Of a stretch of DNA of 53,396 nucleotides, positions 35,150 through 43,648 are shown one piece after another; within the stretch, counting starts at the first letter, position 1, and every line of letters begins with the position of its first letter. The stretch lies in contig NZ_MKZS01000001.1 of the NCBI RefSeq assembly GCF_001942495.1, positions 5,222,817 to 5,276,212 of the forward strand. Reading direction: 5' to 3'. The DNA is from Moorena bouillonii PNG. GTDB taxonomy: Bacteria > Cyanobacteriota > Cyanobacteriia > Cyanobacteriales > Coleofasciculaceae. Position numbers and translations under genes: made by a program. The notes under the pieces were generated by a model that was not told where the DNA came from, did no database searches, and saw only the letters and a list, made by a program, of their open reading frames with translations.

Positions 35150-36766
35150 TTAAAGCCTTAACTTACCGAGGGGCTTGACACTCGACTCATCAAACCACTC
35201 TATTTTAGTACTATACTTTTCCTCAAGTCCTTGTTGCAAATGATCAGATGGATAAAATAGAAACACATCACTAAACCCTTGAGGAATATCGGGAATAGTA
35301 GGGGGAATGACTAACTGAAATTTTACCTGAGGATTTAATAAATAACTAAGAGAAATCACATCCCCAGGATTCACGGAAGAAACATTGCTAATTACCAGAG
35401 GTCGCTCAGCTTGATTAATAATCCTAGCGATGGTAGGATTGTTACCCCCAACTTGCTTGTTCCACCAGATTTCTGTTTGGGAACTAATAGCACAAGAGAT
35501 AACTCCCCCTGTAAGCAGCACAGCTACTATTCCTTTCCAGACCTTCTGTGTTCTTAAATTAGCCTTTATTAAAGTAGCCCTGGATAGATACCCAGTTATA
35601 TACATACTAATTACATAAGCAACAGCCAGCTGCACTCCTATATAACAAGGTAGGAAATACCGACTACTTACTGAACGTCGTCCTCCCCAAATTAAGTCTG
35701 GTAAGATTAAGCTTAATGCAGTAATAAGGATTAATGTTAAAACCAGTAACCAAACTCGCTGGTTAGTATAACGACAAATAAAATAAATTGCATATCCCAC
35801 AAAACTCACTAAAATTGGTGGGATTATATAGGTAAATGGATGCTCCAGTGGTATTCCAATATCAAAAAATATTAAACTAAGGTTTATCCCCCAGATTTTT
35901 ACCAAAAATGATAAAGGAACTTGAATAGTTGTCCAATGGGTTTTATGCTGAATGATAGCTAAGTTAATAACCACCACAACTAACCAAGGGGAAAAGGCTA
36001 GAAACCCTGCACCAGATGCTATCAAATAAGCAAAAATAGTTTTATTAAAGCGAAACCGTTCTATAATAAAGACATAAATTCCATGTCCAATGGCAACAAA
36101 TATAGAAAAGAGAAAGGTGTAAAGACTAAGTGCCAAGGTGATAGCATAGATTACCCATGACCAGATGTAGCTTGTTACTTTTATACTATCCTTAGTTTTG
36201 CAGATAGCTCGCAACAGAGATGCACAAGATAAGATAATAGTCAATGTCCATAGACTATATTCCCGTGCTTCTTGAGCGTAGAGCACATGAAAGGGAGATA
36301 CCGCTAAAAGGGCCACAGCTACCCATGCCACTAAAGGGGATTCAAATAATTCTAAGCACAGCCAATAGATAGCTGGAAAAACCAGCAGGCTAAACAGAAC
36401 AGATAAACCCCTAGGGTTATTGACAGCAGCACCAAATAGCTGCCGCCAAAACCGGGCCATTAAATAATAGAGGGGTGGATGTTCTGGGTTTGTAGTTAAG
36501 GCATTAATAGTATCACCTAAGTCTTTTTCTGGATTAGGATGCTGATACTTTTGTAAGTCTTCAACACCAATCACCCTACCATCAAAAACTTCCTTAATTA
36601 CTTCATCTCCGGTGTAGCCAGAACTCCGAATTGAGGTATAAACCTCATCGTGCCAGTAGATTTTATGGTTTAGATTGAAGCAGCGGAAGAAGATTCCTAG
36701 CAGTAAAAGGACGATAATTAAAAATCGCCATCTTAGGTAAAAATACTGCTTAGATGGTTTCGTCAT
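35150..36766 (-). CDS. GT39-type membrane glycosyltransferase
   Basis: A 538-residue protein with about 11 membrane helices. After helix 1 comes KIYWHDEVYTSIRSSG (acidic catalytic loop), then NPEHPPLYYLMARFWRQLFG and LYAQEAREYSLW, all typical of cyanobacterial GT39/PMT-related enzymes that use polyprenyl-phosphate sugars. The soluble C-terminal 100 residues are outside the membrane domain. Acceptor unknown. Confidence 0.85.
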   Translation of the reverse strand: MTKPSKQYFYLRWRFLIIVLLLLGIFFRCFNLNHKIYWHDEVYTSIRSSGYTGDEVIKEVFDGRVIGVEDLQKYQHPNPEKDLGDTINALTTNPEHPPLYYLMARFWRQLFGAAVNNPRGLSVLFSLLVFPAIYWLCLELFESPLVAWVAVALLAVSPFHVLYAQEAREYSLWTLTIILSCASLLRAICKTKDSIKVTSYIWSWVIYAITLALSLYTFLFSIFVAIGHGIYVFIIERFRFNKTIFAYLIASGAGFLAFSPWLVVVVINLAIIQHKTHWTTIQVPLSFLVKIWGINLSLIFFDIGIPLEHPFTYIIPPILVSFVGYAIYFICRYTNQRVWLLVLTLILITALSLILPDLIWGGRRSVSSRYFLPCYIGVQLAVAYVISMYITGYLSRATLIKANLRTQKVWKGIVAVLLTGGVISCAISSQTEIWWNKQVGGNNPTIARIINQAERPLVISNVSSVNPGDVISLSYLLNPQVKFQLVIPPTIPDIPQGFSDVFLFYPSDHLQQGLEEKYSTKIEWFDESSVKPLGKLRL

Positions 36767-37189
36767 ATCTTAAATTGATGGTTGGGATTCCATTCACCAG
36801 TATTTTAGATAGAAAGGTGTTAGGTTAATGGTTTTTTGTATTTAATCCCTACTCCCTACTCCCCTGACTGCCTGACAGAAGTGCTCGAAAGCCTACAAGA
36901 ACGGGATCTTTAAAAGCTCAGCTTATGCCCGCACTCGGACTAGGAGCTGTAGCTCTCCAAAACAGCACTACTCTTTGTATGGCCGTACAACTTGCACCGC
37001 TTGCGTCAAGAAGTTGTTCGCGCAGCGTGACCAAAGGTCAATCCCCATTGGCGGCGAGGTATCAGTTATCTCAAAATAGGTCTACGCTGGCTCAAGGGGG
37101 TTCACGAACATTGGACGCCAATGGTTAACCCCTGTGTTCAAGTTACCCCGCGACCCGCAACCAAGCTTTGCTTCTTTGAAGGCTGATCC
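36767..37189. other. Spacer with possible transposase remnant
   Basis: Contains CTCCCTA heptamers at 36846-36860. In one frame near 37045-37110, RRGISYLKIGLRWLKGV resembles the end of a transposase, but I cannot place the family with confidence. A GTTCGCGCAGCGTGACC word is at 37016-37032. Confidence 0.35.
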
Positions 37190-37283
37190 GCATTACTACG
37201 ACCGAATCTGGTTTACTCGTATTCCCTCGAAGCACTGCACCCCTTGATGACTGCCATTTTCCAAGATGTGTCAGGCAGTCAGC
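37190..37283. repeat. 94-bp repeat, copy 1
   Basis: 94 bases from GCATTACTACGACCGAATCT to TCAGGCAGTCAGC, repeated at 40750-40843 with one difference (CCCTCG versus CGCTCG). This copy abuts the 5'-truncated nuclease gene. Confidence 0.95.
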
Positions 37284-37472
37284 ATCATCACAACCGACCG
37301 TTATGGTCGTTCTGTTGCTGAGGTGTGGAACAGCGGCGGTTTAGTTCAAAGCCGTCTTGTTCACTTGGGATTGGTTTATCCCTATGAGCAGTACAAGTCA
37401 GATTGTCCCAGTTGGGATATTGTTAAGCGGGGTGAGGAGTATGCGATCGCACTTATTTCCCAACAACTCTAA
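37284..37472 (+). pseudogene. Staphylococcal-nuclease-like (SNase) C-terminal fragment
   Basis: Reads ITTDRYGRSVAEVWNSGGLV, then VYPYEQYKSDCPSWDIVKRG, matching the C-terminal third of thermonuclease-family proteins, where TDRYGR(x)VAEV includes a catalytic arginine. The N-terminal two thirds are missing, replaced by the 94-bp repeat. Stop at 37470-37472. Confidence 0.75.
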
Positions 37473-37497
37473 TATTTATCGGGCACCGACAGAAATT

Positions 37498-38259
37498 TTA
37501 ATTTATTCGACCAACTCTCATGTGTAATGGCCATTGAAATAAAATTTTCCTCTCGGGATCGCCCCAAGCCTTGACTAGACGCTTGGAGAATTCTAACATT
37601 GGTTCGTGGGATTGAACAGAAATCATTTTTTGAACAGCAGACACACTATTCAAATATCCAAGGAATTCTTCCATGTTCCATTGGCATTCCATTGTGAAAA
37701 GAGGTGTTTTTAACTCAGCAAAAGGGAAAGGAATGGTTTGATACTTTTGAATAAGTATTTTTATTTCTTCAGCTCCAAACTGGTCAAAGACAGTAGTCAA
37801 AAAATCTCTCAACATTTGCTTCAAATGTTCTTCTTCTCGGAGCAAATGAAAATACCAGTATCCCCAGATAGCAATAATTCCTCCAGGCTTAGAAATCCGC
37901 TGAACTTCCTGATAAAATTGTTCCAGATTAAACCAATGAACTGCTTCTGCAACAGTTATTAAATCTATAGATTTATTCGCTAGCCCAACTTTTTCTGCAA
38001 CTGCCAAAGAATATTTAATCTTATCATGATGAAATGCATAACTAATTTGCTTTTCGCTAGCATCTGTAGCATAAATTTTATGAAAATGAGATGTTAATCC
38101 CAAGGCTACTTGACCATTACCAGTTGCACAATCCCAAGCAGCTTTACATTCGGTGACTTGAGTAGCTAAATACTCGAATAAAGCTTCTGGATAATGAGGT
38201 CTATAGTTTGCATAATTATCTGCTTGCTTCGAGAAATAGTCCTTAAATTGTTTGACCAA
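37498..38259 (-). CDS. SAM-dependent methyltransferase (UbiE-like, type 11)
   Basis: A 253-residue protein with FKDYFSKQADNYANYRPHYP at the start, motif I AWDCATGNGQVALGL, motif II IYATDASEKQI, and EAVHWFNLEQFYQEV plus LKPGG-like ISKPGGIIAIWGY. The small-molecule substrate cannot be inferred. It is last in a co-directional group with the P-loop and homocitrate-synthase-like genes, 105 bp after the former. Confidence 0.85.
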   Translation of the reverse strand: MVKQFKDYFSKQADNYANYRPHYPEALFEYLATQVTECKAAWDCATGNGQVALGLTSHFHKIYATDASEKQISYAFHHDKIKYSLAVAEKVGLANKSIDLITVAEAVHWFNLEQFYQEVQRISKPGGIIAIWGYWYFHLLREEEHLKQMLRDFLTTVFDQFGAEEIKILIQKYQTIPFPFAELKTPLFTMECQWNMEEFLGYLNSVSAVQKMISVQSHEPMLEFSKRLVKAWGDPERKILFQWPLHMRVGRIN

Positions 38260-38364
38260 GTTTCTTCTCCTACGAACTTTCGCTCTCCTCCGACGCCAAG
38301 ACCCGCCGGTTCAGTATTCTCAGCAACCCGGTTTCTTAACCGATGCTCTAGCTTGATGATACCC

Positions 38365-39225
38365 TCAACCAGACGAGAGAAAACTCTGAACCTCTTGTGC
38401 AATCAAGTGAGGAGCATAGCTAGTTGTATTAATGAACAGAGTTCGACTTGGGGCTAAATCTTCTAAAATGGATCTAGTTTCGTATGGATTATAGTTGCAT
38501 TTTTCTGCAACTATAATCTTTAAGCAATCTCGTAAGTCATTTATGGAAAAGTAACCTTTATTCACTTTGGCTAGGATCTCTTGTGTTTGTTCATGGGCAA
38601 AAAGATGGGTATCCTGTGGTATCCCTAATTCAGAAAAACTACTAATTTTATTTTCATTGTAATTATATTTTATTGGGCTAGATTGCGCAATGCGATCAAA
38701 CAAATCCCTACGAGTTAACAGGCGTTCCAATCGGACATAGTTAGGAGCTTCCAAAACTAAAAACTGAGCTTTTGGTAGAATTTTGATTGCGTATTTTACC
38801 TCCTGCTTTCCTCGCAAACCATCAAAAAGTAGCGGAAAGCAAACTTGAGACGGATTAATCTGTAATTTGCTCAAAATATGGACTATTCCCTCAGGAAAAA
38901 GTTGCTTATAGCGACGGGTATAGGAGAAGCGTGTAACACGGCAGGTAATATCATCTTCTTTTTCTGCTCCATCGATCTGCATCACCGTCGGAATAATAAA
39001 TTTATCAGTTAAAGTACGACGATTAGGAAACAGCGTAAAGTTTAGCTCTGTATCGGATAAAGCATTGATAAGTGTACTTTTACCGACTCCCGTCAACCCA
39101 ACTAAAATAAACAAGGGCTGTTCAACAAGCGGCAGCCAGCCATCAACCGCTGATAATCCGTATCTAATCCCAGAGCTCAACTCTATAGACTCTATAGACT
39201 CAGTTTGTTTTTGGTTTAACGGCAT
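38365..39225 (-). CDS. P-loop NTPase/kinase-like protein next to a homocitrate-synthase-like gene
   Basis: A 286-residue soluble protein. Walker A is GLTGVGKST (residues 43-51), preceded by a hydrophobic strand (LFILV). TRRYKQLFPEGIVHI and LLFDGLRGKQEVKYA contain a candidate Walker B (LLFDG), and FLVLEAPNYVRLERLLTRRD looks like a kinase lid or NMP-binding-type region. I do not know a characterised homologue. It lies 50 bp downstream of the synthase gene, suggesting shared transcription. Confidence 0.65.
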   Translation of the reverse strand: MPLNQKQTESIESIELSSGIRYGLSAVDGWLPLVEQPLFILVGLTGVGKSTLINALSDTELNFTLFPNRRTLTDKFIIPTVMQIDGAEKEDDITCRVTRFSYTRRYKQLFPEGIVHILSKLQINPSQVCFPLLFDGLRGKQEVKYAIKILPKAQFLVLEAPNYVRLERLLTRRDLFDRIAQSSPIKYNYNENKISSFSELGIPQDTHLFAHEQTQEILAKVNKGYFSINDLRDCLKIIVAEKCNYNPYETRSILEDLAPSRTLFINTTSYAPHLIAQEVQSFLSSG

Positions 39226-39275
39226 TATTAGTAAACTGTTATAGACCTAAGCATTCTTCACTCAAAGTGAGAAGA

Positions 39276-40445
39276 TTATTCACAATTATCAAAAGCCAAA
39301 CATTGATTAACTATGTGGGGCAATTCGTTGTCAATATCAATACCAGTCCCTCGTTTAGCCAGCACTTTAACCTCCTTGAGAATGCAATTCATTAAAACCC
39401 TATTATTGCTCAATCCCTCTTGACCAATTTGTTCCAGAGCTAACTCAACTGAAGCTCTGCCCGATTGCATTCCTAAAGCTAAGTTATTTTTGTTTGTCAA
39501 ACTAGCAAGAGCTAAACTTTGGTAAAGCATCGGATCTTTAGCAATTGCTTTGACGTGAACCCCAGCATAGTGAGTGAACGCATTTTTTCCCATAATGGGT
39601 AAAATAGGCGGAATTGAAATATGGGAATATTCACTCACAATATGGTATAGATCCTTAAGATAGTTAAACTCCCAAGGCAATTCTGATTCAACCATCTCGC
39701 CCAAATTGACCAACAATGTTGCTAAATCAACAATACCAGCACGTTCTCCTAACCCCATCACAGTTACATCGATAATGTCTGCTCCAGCCTGGTAAGCATC
39801 AAGAGCATTAGCCAGTGCTAAACCTCTATCATTGTGACAATGAACAGCAATTTTAGGATATAGCTGTTGTCCAGCTAGTTTTTCCTTCAAAGTTTTGACA
39901 AAATACGAGTAACTGCGATCGTTCTTAAATGGAGTAGCATATCCTGTTGTGTCTGCGATGCTAATAATATCTGCGCCTGCTTGTACCGCAGCGCTTGCTA
40001 CTTCAATAACTTGTTCGATTGAGGTACGTGTCGTATCTTCTGGTGTATAGCGAATTAATAGGTTTGGGTTTTGTGCTTTGGCATAGCTAATAACTTCCAC
40101 CACTTGCTCAATGGCATTTTCGATTGTAATTTGGTAGTCACGCTCTAAACGGTGATTGGCAACACTCAGGAAGATACCCAAAAAATCGATTTTACAATCT
40201 AATGCTTTTTGAACATGATCGATGCGACAAAGAGAGTGAGCACCAATCTTAGCATTCAATCCCGCATTAGAAACCAAGGCTACAGCTTCACAAATTTCAG
40301 GGCCAACAGCAGGATTTCCTACTTCAATAATATCAATACCAATTCGATCTAAAAGTTGAGCAATTAATAACTTGGTTTCAGGGTAAAAATAAAAACCAGG
40401 AGTTTGTTCTCCTTCTCTTAGGGTAGAGTCAAGAATCTGCAACAT
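39276..40445 (-). CDS. Homocitrate / 2-isopropylmalate synthase-like enzyme (DRE-TIM)
   Basis: A 389-residue DRE-TIM metallolyase-fold protein. The DRE motif is DSTLREGEQTPGF (residues 6-18), and the metal-binding His pair is in AVHCHNDRGLALANAL. DVTVMGLGERAGI and GKNAFTHYAGVHVKAI are also family signatures. Length is close to NifV/homocitrate synthases, and the C-terminal leucine-regulatory domain of LeuA (about 510-560 residues) is absent. It should condense acetyl-CoA with a 2-oxoacid. No nif or leucine genes are nearby, so a role in primary metabolism is not supported by context. Confidence 0.85.
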   Translation of the reverse strand: MLQILDSTLREGEQTPGFYFYPETKLLIAQLLDRIGIDIIEVGNPAVGPEICEAVALVSNAGLNAKIGAHSLCRIDHVQKALDCKIDFLGIFLSVANHRLERDYQITIENAIEQVVEVISYAKAQNPNLLIRYTPEDTTRTSIEQVIEVASAAVQAGADIISIADTTGYATPFKNDRSYSYFVKTLKEKLAGQQLYPKIAVHCHNDRGLALANALDAYQAGADIIDVTVMGLGERAGIVDLATLLVNLGEMVESELPWEFNYLKDLYHIVSEYSHISIPPILPIMGKNAFTHYAGVHVKAIAKDPMLYQSLALASLTNKNNLALGMQSGRASVELALEQIGQEGLSNNRVLMNCILKEVKVLAKRGTGIDIDNELPHIVNQCLAFDNCE

Positions 40446-40523
40446 TACGTGACAAAATCTCCTTTTCTGGTAATTAACTAAGCTTAGTCAAAACTTGCTT
40501 CCAGGCTTGAGGGCATCATAGAA

Positions 40524-40749
40524 TTAAATCCAGTCGTTTTCAATATGAGCATGGAAAATCAGTTTACCACTACTGGAGTCAGTGGCAATGGCTTCTGTGA
40601 GGCTTTGTAGCTCGATGCCTCTGTTAGACAGGGTTTTGACCATCTCAATCAAATCTTTGAGTGAGCGTCCCAACCGGTCTAAACGCCACACCACCAGTAC
40701 ATCTCCAGTTCGGGCGATGGATAGGGCTTGTTGTAAACCGGGTCTGGCA
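40524..40749 (-). pseudogene. Serine recombinase (resolvase/invertase) fragment
   Basis: The minus strand reads RPGLQQALSIARTGDVLVVW, RLDRLGRSLKDLIEMV and LTEAIATDSSSGKLIFHAHI, ending IENDWI at 40524. This is the middle of the catalytic domain (LDRLGRS is diagnostic). The N-terminus with the catalytic serine and the DNA-binding C-terminus are gone. The 94-bp repeat begins exactly at its broken end. Confidence 0.8.
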
Positions 40750-40843
40750 GCATTACTACGACCGAATCTGGTTTACTCGTATTCGCTCGAAGCACTGCAC
40801 CCCTTGATGACTGCCATTTTCCAAGATGTGTCAGGCAGTCAGC
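40750..40843. repeat. 94-bp repeat, copy 2
   Basis: As 37190-37283. This copy truncates the recombinase fragment on one side and is followed by CTACTCC heptamers at 40844-40864. Confidence 0.95.
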
Positions 40844-40918
40844 CTACTCCCTACTCCCTACTCCCGCTCAACCCAGGGCTTTGTACTTCACCGAATTGAA
40901 AAATACTATAATTTGTGA

Positions 40919-41584
40919 CTACCTCGTTTTTTGTGCAAAATCTGGATCGTTTGCACTGGAAGTAGTAGCTAAAAATAGCTGTGGTAGTAGTAGTCCAGAA
41001 TTAGCGTTGTAGTCAGCAAACTCTGGATAACGAGAGAGAGACTTATCTTTTTTGAGCATATTGGGAATAAAGATACCTGCGATAAAAGCTGCTAAAATCA
41101 AAAAGGGTAGCCAGTGCTGAGCTAGCATGACAAAACCAGAGTAGATCAGGATTTCTCCCAAGTAGTTTGTGTTTCGACAGCGAGCAAAGAATCCTTCTGT
41201 GATTAATCCAGAACGATACTTGAGAGTATAGTATTTCTGGGCATCACTGGCATAGTGTAGAAAGACTCCCATGACATTAATGGAAATAGCAGCAGCGACC
41301 AGGGGTAAGGGAGGCTCAGAACCACTGCTGATCAGAATAAAGGGAGCAACCCAATAGAGCATTAGTATTCCGAAGGTAAGAATTCCCATGCCAATGGGCA
41401 TTTCTTCCTCCCACTGCTTGTCTGGATAGATACGGTCTTTGAGTAGCCACATCACCCCATAGGTACCATGGAGGGCTAGGTAAACCCATGGGCCAAGGTT
41501 GAAATTATGATAGAAAACCATTAATCCCAGCACTACTGGCGCAGTAAGTGCTTTGTGAAGATTGATGAAGTGCTTGCTTTTCAT
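40919..41584 (-). CDS. DUF1295 / isoprenylcysteine-methyltransferase-like membrane protein
   Basis: A 221-residue protein with about six membrane helices and the cytosolic motif AQKYYTLKYRSGLITEGFFA then RCRNTNYLGEILIYSGF, typical of the DUF1295 steroid-reductase/ICMT-like fold (NxxYxGE). Members reduce or methylate lipids; the substrate here is unknown. Confidence 0.8.
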   Translation of the reverse strand: MKSKHFINLHKALTAPVVLGLMVFYHNFNLGPWVYLALHGTYGVMWLLKDRIYPDKQWEEEMPIGMGILTFGILMLYWVAPFILISSGSEPPLPLVAAAISINVMGVFLHYASDAQKYYTLKYRSGLITEGFFARCRNTNYLGEILIYSGFVMLAQHWLPFLILAAFIAGIFIPNMLKKDKSLSRYPEFADYNANSGLLLPQLFLATTSSANDPDFAQKTR

Positions 41585-42045
41585 AGGTAGGGTGTCTTCT
41601 TGATTAAAGGCTTGCTAAGTCACTACAGTAATTCTAAGGAAATTTGTGAGTGACTAAGTACCTGGATATAAATACTATTAGTTGTGTTTAACTTGCTAGT
41701 TTTATAATTTGTAATTTATCTAGTCAAAATTAATTTAATACGACGACTTCTCTTAAAGGTGATATCACTACCGTAATGATACTGATATCTATCATTGATT
41801 TCATAAACAATAACGGATAAATCAAGAATAATACTAACAGACTTGTATAAATAAATACTTGTTATCAGGGTATCTTCTTAAGAGAATTCGCGTATTCCTC
41901 AGTAATTTATCTTAAAAATACTATAATTGATACCATTATTATAATTGATGCCATTATAATTTATGATTAACTAGAGCCTCTGGGGGGGTAACCGGCAAGC
42001 TAAAATCATTACTGGGTAATAATTTCAGCCCATAAGTTACTTAGC
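41585..42045. other. AT-rich spacer, no gene
   Basis: Contains tandem ATAATTGATACCATTAT variants at 41930-41960. The DUF1295 gene promoter should be near its left end. Confidence 0.5.
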
Positions 42046-42096
42046 GATGCAGCGCCGCAAAAGGGGGTTTCTCCCATGAGCGACTGCATCAATACA
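42046..42096 (+). repeat. Mobile palindromic repeat, copy 3
   Basis: Outer arms GATGCAG/CTGCATC as in the copies at 12592 and 19605, but the loop reads CGCCGCAAAAGGGGGTTTCT. It directly abuts the AGGTGCG palindrome that follows, so one repeat may have inserted beside the other. Confidence 0.85.
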
Positions 42097-42146
42097 AGGT
42101 GCGCTTGACCTTGGCTAATTTAATTCTTAATGGGTCAAGCGCACCT
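42097..42146. repeat. Dispersed palindrome AGGTGCG...CGCACCT, copy D
   Basis: 50 bp with AATTTAATT in the middle; same family as the copies at 14322, 28318 and 28522. Confidence 0.9.
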
Positions 42147-42312
42147 TTAGAAACCCTATAGCAGTTCTCCATCGGGTGAGGTACTTTCCTCTTTAGTTTT
42201 AGGGAGCAGGGATTAGGGAGCAGGAAGCAATAAATAAAATTTATATTTACCTCAAGCTTACTAGGAAACGCAATAGTTCAGGTTTACTCAAGTCAAGCAA
42301 TTAAACAATGTT

Positions 42313-42921
42313 ATGTTTCTCATTAATAAAGAAGCAACCACTCAAAAAATTGAATTGCTGGATAAATCTAAAATTATTTTCCAGAATAAACTATTCACTA
42401 AATGGTTTGATATTTTCCCAAAGGCTTATCAAAAAGCATTCAAGTTTTGTCGTTCCCAAATATCTGATGAATATTCGTCTTTGTATTTGCTTGTAGAACA
42501 TCGGCATTATTTGACAATTTGGATTGAGCAAGAAGAGGTAAGTTTAGCTAACAAAGTTTATAGTTCACCAATAAATAGTGCTCAACCTAAATCCACTGAT
42601 TCGTTACCACTAATGGCAGCTAGAGCTAAAGGGGAAAATCCCAGATATTTTGATGGTGAACAATCCAGAAATCCTAACCAGTTTCCTAGGGAAGTTTTAC
42701 CTGATTCACTCCCCGAAGATATTTCAGCTTCCGAAGCTTCGATAGTTACTGAAAACCTTGGATACTGGTACAATCACACAGAATCTTATTCCCCGGCAAC
42801 TCCAAAATTAGCTACTGGTAATCTCAATCAGGAGCAAGAGATTCCGGAATCTGAGTTCCACCTGCATCCTAGGTTTCAGGAAATTACTAAGCAATCTCTT
42901 AAACGGCTGTCTAAAAAGTAA
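42313..42921 (+). pseudogene. DUF4278-like paralogue 1, truncated by a stop codon
   Basis: A 202-residue frame, MFLINKEATTQKIELLDKSK, paralogous to the gene at 43649 (shared IIFQNK(L/I)FT, FDI(F/S)P(K/N)AYQK, HYLT(I/V)WIEQ). The domain is followed by a low-complexity Ser/Pro/Glu-rich linker. The frame stops at TAA 42919-42921 where the paralogue has a lysine codon; after the stop YRGIYYQEQHVLSQLPKSQL continues in the same frame. The C-terminal YRG motif is therefore lost. Length to the stop suggests a recent nonsense change. Confidence 0.7.
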
Positions 42922-43018
42922 TATCGAGGGATTTATTACCAGGAGCAACATGTCTTGAGCCAGCTACCGAAATCACAGTTATCTCCCTCACGAATTGGCT
43001 CAAAAACCGTCTATAGCA

Positions 43019-43050
43019 GAAGTCAGAAGTCAGAAGTCAGAAGTCAGAAG
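43019..43050. repeat. Heptamer array AGAAGTC
   Basis: Four tandem AGAAGTC units just past the broken YRG-type C-terminus of paralogue 1; similar GAAGTGG/GAAGTCG units at 43187-43214. Confidence 0.9.
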
Positions 43051-43146
43051 TCAAACTCTTGCGCTTATTTAGGTTTGAGACTTTTTTCATGTCCTAACTG
43101 CCCTGGCGAATGCTATAAGTTTGATTGTAGAAAATCAGATGGTTGA

Positions 43147-43648
43147 GGGACTTTCGTCCTGGGTTGCGCGGCAGTAGGGAGTAGGCAAGTCAGAAGTGGG
43201 AAGTCGGAAGTGGGAAAAGTTTTGTGTACTTGCTTAACTAATTATTTGAACGGAGTATATAGTGATTAGAGCCCCAATTACCAAGACAGAAATGTAGGGA
43301 TTTCTGCAAGAGGAGACAAGGAAGGTTGGGTTAATTGTAAAACTAGCTACATTTTATGGTTGACAATTAAATTTATTTGTGATAGATTGGTATACCAGAT
43401 TTAGTCCATCCTAAATACTTGATCTTTACCCACATAGGCGTGAAACCGTTAATTGACTGGGCAAGACTCCAGCTCGATGCCCAAAATCCCAGCATTAATG
43501 AGATAAATTTTAAGTATATTGGGTCAAGGATGTAGCCAAATCTGCGACGCAATTGACTACATTTTTCTGTTGACACTTCCAGAGCAAAATTGCCACAATC
43601 TCACCAGCTATTTCCAAAAATAGATCAAGTAGGGGGTAAACTACCCAA
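43147..43648. other. 500-bp spacer, no gene called
   Basis: A short minus-strand frame at 43373-43576 has no recognised domain and is probably accidental. No promoter stands out. Confidence 0.45.

Noticed and set aside
37498-40445. Complete secondary-metabolite cluster around the homocitrate-synthase-like gene
   Set aside because: No NRPS, PKS, RiPP or tailoring core genes adjoin; only a three-gene group is supported.
39276-40445. Naming the synthase nifV or leuA
   Set aside because: Sequence signatures fit both and no nif or leu genes are nearby, so the symbol is left blank.
43373-43576. Minus-strand ORF of 67 codons
   Set aside because: No domain, weak start, in a spacer between paralogues; likely accidental.
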